From assembly GCA_963978895.1 (NCBI GenBank), contig OZ022247.1:20927658-20991657 (forward strand): a stretch of DNA of 64,000 nucleotides. Direction: 5' to 3'. Every line of letters starts with the position of its first letter. The first letter of the stretch is position 1. Made by a program: the position numbers and the translations under genes. This stretch comes from Erpobdella octoculata (lineage: Eukaryota > Annelida > Clitellata > Hirudinida > Erpobdellidae). Below the pieces are notes generated by a model. That model was not told the DNA's origin. It did not search any database and was given only the letters and a program-made list of their open reading frames with translations. Shown here piece by piece: positions 1-12,000 of this stretch.

Positions 1-3000
1 TGTTGTTGATTCGGTAGTAGTAGATTCAGTTGTGGTAGTTGGTGTTGTAGTACTTTCTGTTGTAGTAGATTCAGTTGTGGTTGTTGGTGTTGTTGTCGAT
101 TCTGTTGTAGTAGATTCAGTTGTGGTTGTTGGTGTTGTTGTACTTTCTGTTGTAGTAGATTCAGTTGTGGTTGTTGGTGTTGTAGTACTTTCTGTTGTAG
201 TAGATTCAGTTGTGGTAGTTGGTGTTGTTGTCGATTCGGTAGTAGTAGATTCAGTTGTGGTTGTTGGTGTTGTAGTACTTTCTGTTGTAGTAGATTCAGT
301 TGTGGTAGTTGGTGTTGTTGTTGATTCGGTAGTAGTAGATTCAGTTGTGGTAGTTGGTGTTGTAGTACTTTCTGTTGTAGTAGATTCAGTTGTGGTAGTT
401 GGTGTTGTTGTCGATTCTGTTGTAGTAGATTCAGTTGTGGTTGTTGGTGTTGTTGTACTTTCTGTTGTAGTAGATTCAGTTGTGGTTGTTGGTGTTGTAG
501 TACTTTCTGCTGTAGTAGATTCAGTTGTGGTAGTTGGTGTTGTAGTAATTTCTGTTGTAGTAGATTCAGTTGTGGTAGTTGGTGTTGTTGTCGATTCTGT
601 TGTAGTAGATTCAGTTGTGGTTGTTGGTGTTGTTGTACTTTCTGTTGTAGTAGATTCAGTTGTGGTTGTAGTACTTTCTGTTGTAGTAGATTCAGTTGTG
701 GTTGTTGGTGTTGTAGTACTTTCTGTTGTAGTAGATTCAGTTGTGGTAGTTGGTGTTGTTGTTGATTCGGTAGTAGTAGATTCAGTTGTGGTTGTCGGTG
801 TTGTAGTACTTTCTGTTGTAGTAGATTCAGTTGTGGTAGTTGGTGTTGTAGTACTTTCTGTTGTAGTAGATTCAGTTGTGGTAGTTGGTGTTGTTGTCGA
901 TTCGGTAGTAGTAGATTCAGTTGTGGTTGTTGGTGTTGTAGTACTTTCTGTTGTAGTAGATTCAGTTGTGGTTGTTGGTGTTGTAGTACTCTCTGTTGTA
1001 GTAGATTCAGTTGTGGTAGTTGGTGTTGTAGTACTTTCTGTTGTAGTAGATTCAATTGTGGTAGTTGGTGTTGTTGTCGATTCGGTAGTAGTAGATTCAG
1101 TTGTGGTTGTTGGTGTTGTAGTACTTCCTGTTGTAGTAGATTCAGTTGTGGTAGTTGGTGTTGTAGTACTTTCTGTTGTAGTAGATTCAGTTGTGGTAGT
1201 TGGTGTTGTTGTCGATTCTGTTGTAGTAGATTCAATTGTGGTTGTTGTTGTTGTTGTCGATTCGGTAGTAGTAGATTCAGTTGTTGTTGTTGGTGTTGTA
1301 GTACTTTCTGTTGTAGTAGATTCAGTTGTGGTAGTTGGTGTTGTTGTCGATTCGGTAGTAGTAGATTCAGTTGTGGTTGTTGGTGTTGTAGTACTTTCTG
1401 TTGTAGTAGATTCAGTTGTGGTAGTTGGTGTTGTTGTTGATTCGGTAGAAGTAGATTCAGTTGTGGTAGTTGGTGTTGTAGTACTTTCTGTTGTAGTAGA
1501 TTCAGTTGTGGTAGTTGGTGTTGTTGTCGATTCTGTTGTAGTAGATTCAGTTGTGGTTGTTGGTGTTGTTGTACTTTCTGTTGTAGTAGATTCAGTTGTG
1601 GTTGTTGGTGTTGTAGTACTTTCTGTTGTAGTAGATTCAGTTGTGGTAGTTGGTGTTGTAGTACTTTCTGTTGTAGTAGATTCAGTTGTGGTAGTTGGTG
1701 TTGTTGTCGATTCGGTAGTAGTAGATTCAGTTGTGGTTGTTGGTGTTGTAGTACTTTCTGTTGTAGTAGATTCAGTTGTGGTAGTTGGTGTTGTTGTTGA
1801 TTCGGTAGTAGTAGATTCAGTTGTGGTAGTTGGTGTTGTAGTACTTTCTGTTGTAGTAGATTCAGTTGTGGTAGTTGGTGTTGTAGTACTTTCTGTTGTA
1901 GTAGAATCAGTTGTGGTAGTTGGTGTTGTAGTACTTTCTGTTGTAGTAGATTCAGTTGTGGTAGTTGGTGTTGTTGTCGATTCTGTTGTAGTAGATTCAA
2001 TTGTGGTTGTTGTTGTTGTTGTCGATTCGGTAGTAGTAGATTCAGTTGTTGTTGTTGGTGTTGTAGTACTTTCTGTTGTAGTAGATTCAGTTGTGGTAGT
2101 TGGTGTTGTTGTCGATTCGGTAGTAGTAGATTCAGTTGTGGTTGTTGGTGTTGTAGTACTTTCTGTTGTAGTAGATTCAGTTGTGGTAGTTGGTGTTGTT
2201 GTTGATTCGGTAGCAGTAGATTCAATTGTGGTAGTTGGTGTTGTAGTACTTTCAGTTGTAGTAGAATCAGTTGTGGTTGTTGGTGTTGTTGTCGATTCAG
2301 TTGTAGTAGATTCAGTTGTGGTTGTTGGTGTTGTTGTCGATTCGGTAGTAGTAAATTCAGTTGTGGTTGTTGGTGTTGTAGTATTTTCTGTTGTAGTAGA
2401 TTCAGTTGTGGTAGTTGGTGTTGTTGCTGATTCGGTAGTAGTAGATTCAGTTGTGGTAGTTGGTGTTGTAGTACTTTCTGTTGTAGTAGATTCAGTTGTG
2501 GTAGTTGGTGTTGTTGTCGATTCTGTTGTAGTAGATTCAGTTGTGGTTGTTGGTGTTGTTGTCGATTCGGTAGTAGTAGATTCAGTTGAGGTTGTTGGTG
2601 TTGTAGTACTTTCTGTTGTAGTAGATTCAGTTGTGGTTGTTGGTGTTGTAGTACTTTCTGTTTTAGTAGATTCAGTTGTGGTAGTTGGTGTTGTTGTCGA
2701 TTCTGTTGTAGTAGATTCAGTTGTGGTTGTTGGTGTTGTTGTACTTTTTGTTGTAGTAGATTCAGTTGTGGTTGTTGGTGTTGTAGTACTTTCTGTTGTA
2801 GTAGATTCAGTTGTGGTAGTTGGTGTTGTTGTCGATTCTGTTGTAGTAGATTCAGTTGTGGTTGTTGGTGTTGTTGTCGATTCGGTAGTAGTAGATTCAG
2901 TTGTTGTTGTTGGTGTTGTAGTACTTTCTGTTGTAGTAGATTCAGTTGTGGTAGTTGGTGTTGTTGTTGATTCGGTAGTAGTAGATTCAGTTGTGGTAGT

Positions 3001-6000
3001 TGGTGTTGTTGTCGATTCTGTTGTAGTAGATTCAGTTGTGGTTGTTGGTGTTGTTGTCGATTCGGTAGTAGTAGATTCAGTTGTTGTTGTTGGTGTTGTA
3101 GTACTTTCTGTTGTAGTAGATTCAGTTGTGGTAGTTGGTGTTGTTGTCGATTCGGTAGTAGTAGATTCAATTGTGGTTGTTGGTGTTGTAGTACTTTCTG
3201 TTGTAGTAGATTCAGTTGTGGTAGTTGGTGTTGTTGTTGATTCGGTAGTAGTAGATTCAGTTGTGGTAGTTGGTGTTGTAGTACTTTCTGTTGAAGTAGA
3301 TTCAGTTGTGGTAGTTGGTGTTGTTGTCGATTCGGTAGTAGTAGATTCAGTTGTTGTTGTTGGTGTTGTAGTACTTTCTGTTGAAGTAGATTCAGTTGTG
3401 GTAGTTGGTGTTGTAGTACTTTCTGTTGTAGTAGATTCAGTTGTGGTAGTTGGTGTTGTAGTACTTTCTGTTGTAGTAGATTCAGTTGTGGTAGTTGGTG
3501 TTGTAGTACTTTCAGTTGTAGTAGATTCAGTTGTGGTTGTTGGTGTTGTAGTACTTTCTGTTGTAGTAAATTCAGTTGTGGTAGTTGGTGTTGTTGTCGA
3601 TTCGGTAGTAGTAGATTCAGTTGTGGTTGTTGGTGTTGTAGTACTTTCTGTTGTGGTAGATTCAGTTGTGGTTGTTGGTGTTGTAGTACTTTCTGTTGTA
3701 GTAGATTCAGTTGTGGTAGTTGGTGTTGTAGTACTTTCTGTTGTGGTAGATTCAGTTGTGGTAGTTGGTGTTGTTGTCGATTCGGTAGTAGTAGATTCAG
3801 TTGTGGTAGTTGGTGTTGTTGTTGATTCGGTAGTAGTAGATTCAGTTGTGGTAGTTGGTGTTGTTGTCGATTCTGTTGTAGTAGATTCAGTTTTGGTTGT
3901 TGGTGTTGTTGTCGATTCGGTAGTAGTAGATTCAGTTGTTGGTGTTGGTGTTGTAGTACTTTCTGTAGTAGTAGATTCAGTTGTGGTAGTTGCTGTTGTT
4001 GTTGATTCGGTAGTAGTAGATTCAGTTGTTGTTGTTGGTGTTGTAGTACTTTCTGTTGAAGTAGATTCAGTTGTGGTAGTTGGTGTTGTAGTACTTTCTG
4101 TTGTAGTAGATTCAGTTGTGGTAGTTGGTGTTGTAGTACTTTCTGTTGTAGTAGATTCAGTTGTGGTAGTTGGTGTTGTAGTACTTTCAGTTGTAGTAGA
4201 TTCAGTTGTGGTTGTTGGTGTTGTAGTACTTTCTGTTGTAGTAGATTCAGTTGTGGTAGTTGGTGTTGTTGTCGATTCGGTAGAAGTAGATTCAGTTGTG
4301 GTTGTTGGTGTTGTAGTACTTTCTGTTGTAGTAGATTCAGTTGTGGTAGTTGGTGTTGTTGTTGATTCGGTAGTAGTAGATTCAGTTGTGGTAGTTGGTG
4401 TTGTACTACTTTCTGTTGTAGTAGATTCAGTTGTGGTAGTTGGTGTTGTTGTCGATTCTGTTGTCGTAGATTCAGTTGTGGTTGTTGGTGTTGTTGTACT
4501 TTCTGTTGTAGTAGATTCAGTTGTGGTAGTTGGTGTTGTAGTACTTTCTGTTGTAGTAGATTCAGTTGTGGTAGTTGGTGTTGTTGTTGATTCGGTAGTA
4601 GTAGATTCAGTTGTGGTTGTTGGTGTTGTTGTCGATTCTGTTGTAGTAGATTCAGTTGTGGTTGTTGGTGTTGTTGTCGATTCGGTAGTAGTAGATTCAG
4701 TTGTTGGTGTTGGTGTTGTAGTACTTTCTGTAGTAGTAGATTCAGTTGTGGTAGTTGCTGTTGTTGTTGATTCGGTAGTAGTAGATTCAGTTGTGGTAGT
4801 TGGTGTTGTAGTACTTTCTGTTGTAGTAGATTCAGTTGTGGTTGTTGGTGTTGTAGTACTTTCTGTTGTAGTAGATTCAGTTGTGGTAGTTGGTGTTGTT
4901 GTCGATTCGGTAGTAGTAGATTCAGTTGTGGTTGTTGGTGTTGTAGTACTTTCTGTTGTAGTAGATTCAGTTGTGGTAGTTGGTGTTGTTGTCGATTCTG
5001 TTGTAGTAGATTCAGTTGTGGTTGTTGGTGTTGTTGTCGATTCGGTAGTAGTAGATTCAGTTGTGGTTGTTGGTGTTGTAGTACTTTCTGTTGTAGTAGA
5101 TTCAGTTGTGGTAGTTGGTGTTGTTGTCGATTCTGTTGTAGTAGATTCAGTTGTGGTTGTTGGTGTTGTTGTCGATTCGGTAGTAGTAGATTCAGTTGTG
5201 GTTGTTGGTGTTGTAGTACTTTCTATTGTAGTAGATTCAGTTGTGGTAGTTGGTGTTGTAGTACTTTCTGTTGTAGTAGATTCAGTTGCGGTAGTTGGTG
5301 TTGTTGTCGATTCGGTAGTAGTAGATTCAGTTGTTGGTGTTGGTGTTGTAGTACTTTCTGTAGTAGTAGATTCAGTTGTGGTAGTTGCTGTTGTTGTTGA
5401 TTCGGTAGTAGTAGATTCAGTTGTGGTAGTTGGTGTTGTAGTACTTTCTGTTGTAGTAGATTCAGTTGTGGTTGTTGGTGTTGTAGTACTTTCTGTTGTA
5501 GTAGATTCAGTTGTGGTAGTTGGTGTTGTTGTCAATTCGGTAGTAGTAGATTCAGTTGTGGTTGTTGGTGTTGTAGTACTTTCTGTTGAAGTAGATTCAG
5601 TTGTGGTAGTTGGTGTTGTAGTACTTTCTGTTGTAGTAAATTCAGTTGTGGTAGTTGGTGTTGTAGTACTTTCTGTTGTAGTAGATTCAGTTGTGGTAGT
5701 TGGTGTTGTAGTACTTTCAGTTGTAGTAGATTCAGTTGTGGTTGTTGGTGTTGTAGTACTTTCTGTTGTAGTAGATTCAGTTGTGGTAGTTGGTGTTGTT
5801 GTCGATTCGGTAGTAGTAGATTCAGTTGTAGTTGTTGGTGTTGTTGTACTTTCTGTTGTAGTAGATTCAGTTGTGGTAGTTGGTGTTGTTGTCGATTCGG
5901 TAGTAGTAGATTCAGTTGTGGTTGTTGGTGTTGTAGTACTTTCTGTTGTAGTAGATTCAGTTGTGGTAGTTGGTGTTGTTGTTGATTCGGTAGTAGTAGA

Positions 6001-9000
6001 TTCAGTTGTGGTAGTTGGTGTTGTAGTACTTTCTGTTGTAGTAGATTCAGTTGTGGTTGTTGGTGTTGTAGTACTTTCTGTTGTAGTAGATTCAGTTGTG
6101 GTAGTTGGTGTTGTAGTACTTTCAGTTGTAGTAGATTCAGTTGTGGTTGTTGGTGTTGTAGTACTCTCTGTTGTAGTAGATTCAGTTGCGGTAGTTGGTG
6201 TTGTTGTCGATTCGGTAGTAGTAGATTCAGTTGTTGGTGTTGGTGTTGTAGTACTTTCTGTAGTAGTAGATTCAGTTGTGGTAGTTGCTGTTGTTGTTGA
6301 TTCGGTAGTAGTAGATTCAGTTGTGGTAGTTGGTGTTGTAGTACTTTCTGTTGTAGTAGATTCAGTTGTGGTTGTTGGTGTTGTAGTACTTTCTGTTGTA
6401 GTAGATTCAGTTGTGGTAGTTGGTGTTGTTGTCAATTCGGTAGTAGTAGATTCAGTTGTGGTTGTTGGTGTTGTAGTACTTTCTGTTGAAGTAGATTCAG
6501 TTGTGGTAGTTGGTGTTGTAGTACTTTCTGTTGTAGTAAATTCAGTTGTGGTAGTTGGTGTTGTAGTACTTTCTGTTGTAGTAGATTCAGTTGTGGTAGT
6601 TGGTGTTGTAGTACTTTCAGTTGTAGTAGATTCAGTTGTGGTTGTTGGTGTTGTAGTACTTTCTGTTGTAGTAGATTCAGTTGTGGTAGTTGGTGTTGTT
6701 GTCGATTCGGTAGTAGTAGATTCAGTTGTAGTTGTTGGTGTTGTTGTACTTTCTGTTGTAGTAGATTCAGTTGTGGTAGTTGGTGTTGTTGTCGATTCGG
6801 TAGTAGTAGATTCAGTTGTGGTTGTTGGTGTTGTAGTACTTTCTGTTGTAGTAGATTCAGTTGTGGTAGTTGGTGTTGTTGTTGATTCGGTAGTAGTAGA
6901 TTCAGTTGTGGTAGTTGGTGTTGTAGTACTTTCTGTTGTAGTAGATTCAGTTGTGGTTGTTGGTGTTGTAGTACTTTCTGTTGTAGTAGATTCAGTTGTG
7001 GTAGTTGGTGTTGTTGTTGATTCGGTAGCAGTAGATTCAGTTGTGGTAGTTGGTGTTGTAGTACTTTCAGTTGTAGTAGAATCAGTTGTGGTTGTTGGTG
7101 TTGTTGTCGATTCAGTTGTAGTAGATTCAGTTGTGGTTGTTGGTGTTGTTGTCGATTCGGTAGTAGTAAATTCAGTTGTGGTTGTTGGTGTTGTAGTATT
7201 TTCTGTTGTAGTAGATTCAGTTGTGGTAGTTGGTGTTGTTGCTGATTCGGTAGTAGTAGATTCAGTTGTGGTAGTTGGTGTTGTAGTACTTTCTGTTGTA
7301 GTAGATTCAGTTGTGGTAGTTGGTGTTGTTGTCGATTCTGTTGTAGTAGATTCAGTTGTGGTTGTTGGTGTTGTTGTCGATTCGGTAGTAGTAGATTCAA
7401 TTGTGGTTGTTGGTGTTGTAGTACTTTCTGTTGAAGTAGATTCAGTTGAGGTTGTTGGTGTTGTAGTACTTTCTGTTGTAGTAGATTCAGTTGTGGTTGT
7501 TGGTGTTGTAGTACTTTCTGTTGTAGTAGATTCAGTTGTGGTAGTTGGTGTTGTTGTCGATTCTGTTGTAGTAGATTCAGTTGTGGTTGTTGGTGTTGTT
7601 GTACTTTTTGTTGTAGTAGATTCAGTTGTGGTTGTTGGTGTTGTAGTACTTTCTGTTGTAGTAGATTCAGTTGTGGTAGTTGGTGTTGTTGTCGATTCTG
7701 TTGTAGTAGATTCAGTTGTGGTTGTTGGTGTTGTTGTCGATTCGGTAGTAGTAGATTCAGTTGTTGTTGTTGGTGTTGTAGTACTTTCTGTTGTAGTAGA
7801 TTCAGTTGTGGAAGTTGGTGTTGTTGTTGATTCGGTAGTAGTAGATTCAGTTGTGGTAGTTGGTGTTGTAGTACTTTCTGTTGTAGTAGATTCAGTTGTG
7901 GTAGTTGGTGTTGTTGTCGATTCGGTAGTAGTAGATTCAATTGTGGTTGTTGGTGTTGTTGTTGATTCGGTAGTTGTAGATTCAGTTGTGGTAGTTGGTG
8001 TTGTTGTCGATTCTGTTGTAGTAGATTCAGTTTTGGTTGTTGGTGTTGTTGTCGATTCGGTAGTAGTAGATTCAGTTGTTGGTGTTGGTGTTGTAGTACT
8101 TTCTGTAGTAGTAGATTCAGTTGTGGTAGTTGCTGTTGTTGTTGATTCGGTAGTAGTAGATTCAATTGTGGTTGTTGGTGTTGTAGTACTTTCTGTTGTA
8201 GTAGATTCAGTTGTGGTAGTTGGTGTTGTTGTTGATTCGGTAGTAGTAGATTCAGTTGTGGTAGTTGGTGTTGTAGTACTTTCTGTTGTAGTAGATTCAG
8301 TTGTGGTAGTTGGTGTTGTTGTCGATTCGGTAGTAGTAGATTCAGTTGTTGTTGTTGGTGTTGTAGTACTTTCTGTTGAAGTAGATTCAGTTGTGGTAGT
8401 TGGTGTTGTAGTACTTTCTGTTGTAGTAGATTCAGTTGTGGTAGTTGGTGTTGTAGTACTTTCTGTTGTAGTAGATTCAGTTGTGGTAGTTGGTGTTGTA
8501 GTACTTTCAGTTGTAGTAGATTCAGTTGTGGTTGTTGGTGTTGTAGTACTTTCTGTTGTAGTAAATTCAGTTGTGGTAGTTGGTGTTGTTGTCGATTCGG
8601 TAGTAGTAGATTCAGTTGTGGTTGTTGGTGTTGTAGTACTTTCTGTTGTGGTAGATTCAGTTGTGGTTGTTGGTGTTGTAGTACTTTCTGTTGTAGTAGA
8701 TTCAGTTGTGGTAGTTGGTGTTGTAGTACTTTCTGTTGTGGTAGATTCAGTTGTGGTAGTTGGTGTTGTTGTCGATTCGGTAGTAGTAGATTCAGTTGTG
8801 GTAGTTGGTGTTGTTGTTGATTCGGTAGTAGTAGATTCAGTTGTGGTAGTTGGTGTTGTTGTCGATTCTGTTGTAGTAGATTCAGTTTTGGTTGTTGGTG
8901 TTGTTGTCGATTCGGTAGTAGTAGATTCAGTTGTTGGTGTTGGTGTTGTAGTACTTTCTGTAGTAGTAGATTCAGTTGTGGTAGTTGCTGTTGTTGTTGA

Positions 9001-12000
9001 TTCGGTAGTAGTAGATTCAGTTGTTGTTGTTGGTGTTGTAGTACTTTCTGTTGAAGTAGATTCAGTTGTGGTAGTTGGTGTTGTAGTACTTTCTGTTGTA
9101 GTAGATTCAGTTGTGGTAGTTGGTGTTGTAGTACTTTCTGTTGTAGTAGATTCAGTTGTGGTAGTTGGTGTTGTAGTACTTTCAGTTGTAGTAGATTCAG
9201 TTGTGGTTGTTGGTGTTGTAGTACTTTCTGTTGTAGTAGATTCAGTTGTGGTAGTTGGTGTTGTTGTCGATTCGGTAGTAGTAGATTCAGTTGTGGTTGT
9301 TGGTGTTGTAGTACTTTCTGTTGTAGTAGATTCAGTTGTGGTAGTTGGTGTTGTTGTTGATTCGGTAGTAGTAGATTCAGTTGTGGTAGTTGGTGTTGTA
9401 GTACTTTCTGTTGTAGTAGATTCAGTTGTGGTTGTTGGTGTTGTAGTACTTTCTGTTGTAGTAGATTCAGTTGTGGTAGTTGGTGTTGTTGTTGATTCGG
9501 TAGCAGTAGATTCAGTTGTGGTAGTTGGTGTTGTAGTACTTTCAGTTGTAGTAGAATCAGTTGTGGTTGTTGGTGTTGTTGTCGATTCAGTTGTAGTAGA
9601 TTCAGTTGTGGTTGTTGGTGTTGTTGTCGATTCGGTAGTAGTAAATTCAGTTGTGGTTGTTGGTGTTGTAGTATTTTCTGTTGTAGTAGATTCAGTTGTG
9701 GTAGTTGGTGTTGTTGCTGATTCGGTAGTAGTAGATTCAGTTGTGGTAGTTGGTGTTGTAGTACTTTCTGTTGTAGTAGATTCAGTTGTGGTAGTTGGTG
9801 TTGTTGTCGATTCTGTTGTAGTAGATTCAGTTGTGGTTGTTGGTGTTGTTGTCGATTCGGTAGTAGTAGATTCAGTTGAGGTTGTTGGTGTTGTAGTACT
9901 TTCTGTTGTAGTAGATTCAGTTGTGGTTGTTGGTGTTGTAGTACTTTCTGTTGTAGTAGATTCAGTTGTGGTAGTTGGTGTTGTTGTCGATTCTGTTGTA
10001 GTAGATTCAGTTGTGGTTGTTGGTGTTGTTGTACTTTTTGTTGTAGTAGATTCAGTTGTGGTTGTTGGTGTTGTAGTACTTTCTGTTGTAGTAGATTCAG
10101 TTGTGGTAGTTGGTGTTGTTGTCGATTCTGTTGTAGTAGATTCAGTTGTGGTTGTTGGTGTTGTTGTCGATTCGGTAGTAGTAGATTCAGTTGTTGTTGT
10201 TGGTGTTGTAGTACTTTCTGTTGTAGTAGATTCAGTTGTGGTAGTTGGTGTTGTTGTTGATTCGGTAGTAGTAGATTCAGTTGTGGTAGTTGGTGTTGTT
10301 GTCGATTCTGTTGTAGTAGATTCAGTTGTGGTTGTTGGTGTTGTTGTCGATTCGGTAGTAGTAGATTCAGTTGTTGTTGTTGGTGTTGTAGTACTTTCTG
10401 TTGTAGTAGATTCAGTTGTGGTAGTTGGTGTTGTTGTCGATTCGGTAGTAGTAGATTCAATTGTGGTTGTTGGTGTTGTAGTACTTTCTGTTGTAGTAGA
10501 TTCAGTTGTGGTAGTTGGTGTTGTTGTTGATTCGGTAGTAGTAGATTCAGTTGTGGTAGTTGGTGTTGTAGTACTTTCTGTTGTAGTAGATTCAGTTGTG
10601 GTAGTTGGTGTTGTTGTCGATTCGGTAGTAGTAGATTCAGTTGTTGTTGTTGGTGTTGTAGTACTTTCTGTTGAAGTAGATTCAGTTGTGGTAGTTGGTG
10701 TTGTAGTACTTTCTGTTGTAGTAGATTCAGTTGTGGTAGTTGGTGTTGTAGTACTTTCTGTTGTAGTAGATTCAGTTGTGGTAGTTGGTGTTGTAGTACT
10801 TTCAGTTGTAGTAGATTCAGTTGTGGTTGTTGGTGTTGTAGTACTTTCTGTTGTAGTAAATTCAGTTGTGGTAGTTGGTGTTGTTGTCGATTCGGTAGTA
10901 GTAGATTCAGTTGTGGTTGTTGGTGTTGTAGTACTTTCTGTTGTGGTAGATTCAGTTGTGGTTGTTGGTGTTGTAGTACTTTCTGTTGTAGTAGATTCAG
11001 TTGTGGTAGTTGGTGTTGTAGTACTTTCTGTTGTGGTAGATTCAGTTGTGGTAGTTGGTGTTGTTGTCGATTCGGTAGTAGTAGATTCAGTTGTGGTAGT
11101 TGGTGTTGTTGTTGATTCGGTAGTAGTAGATTCAGTTGTGGTAGTTGGTGTTGTTGTCGATTCTGTTGTAGTAGATTCAGTTTTGGTTGTTGGTGTTGTT
11201 GTCGATTCGGTAGTAGTAGATTCAGTTGTTGGTGTTGATTCGGTAGTAGTAGATTCAGTTGTGGTAGTTGGTGTTGTAGTACTTTCTGTTGTAGTAGATT
11301 CAGTTGTGGTAGTTGGTGTTGTTGTCGATTCTGTTGTAGTAGATTCAGTTGTGGTTGTTGGTGTTGTTGTACTTTCTGTTGTAGTAGATTCAGTTGTGGT
11401 TGTTGGTGTTGTAGTACTTTCTGTTGTAGTAGATTCAGTTGTGGTAGTTGGTGTTGTTGTCGATTCGGTAGTAGTAGATTCAGTTGTGGTTGTTGGTGTT
11501 GTAGTACTTTCTGTTGTAGTAGATTCAGTTGTGGTAGTTGGTGTTGCTGTTGATTCGGTAGTAGTAGATTCAGTTGTGGTAGTTGGTGTTGTTGTCGATT
11601 CTGTTGTAGTAGATTCAGTTGTGGTAGTTGGTGTTGTAGTACTTTCTGTTGTAGTAGATTCAGTTGTGGTTGTTGGTGTTGTAGTACTTTCTGTTGTAGT
11701 AGATTCAGTTGTGGTAGTTGGTGTTGTAGTACTTTCTGTTGTAGTAGATTCAGTTGTGGTAGTTGGTGTTGTAGTACTTTCTGTTGTAGTAGATTCAGTT
11801 GTGGTAGTTGGTGTTGATTCGGTAGTAGTAGATTCAGTTGTGGTAGTTGGTGTTGTAGTACTTTCTGTTGTAGTAGATTCAGTTGTGGTAGTTGGTGTTG
11901 TTGTCGATTCTGTTGTAGTAGATTCAGTTGTGGTTGTTGGTGTTGTTGTACTTTCTGTTGTAGTAGATTCAGTTGTGGTTGTTGGTGTTGTAGTACTTTC

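Noticed and set aside
6432..10460. Minus-strand 1,342-codon Gln/Leu/Asn/Pro-rich open frame
   Set aside because: It is the shifted frame of the same repeat, opened by the lack of stops in the consensus and closed by variant codons. It has no start context and overlaps the mucin frame entirely.
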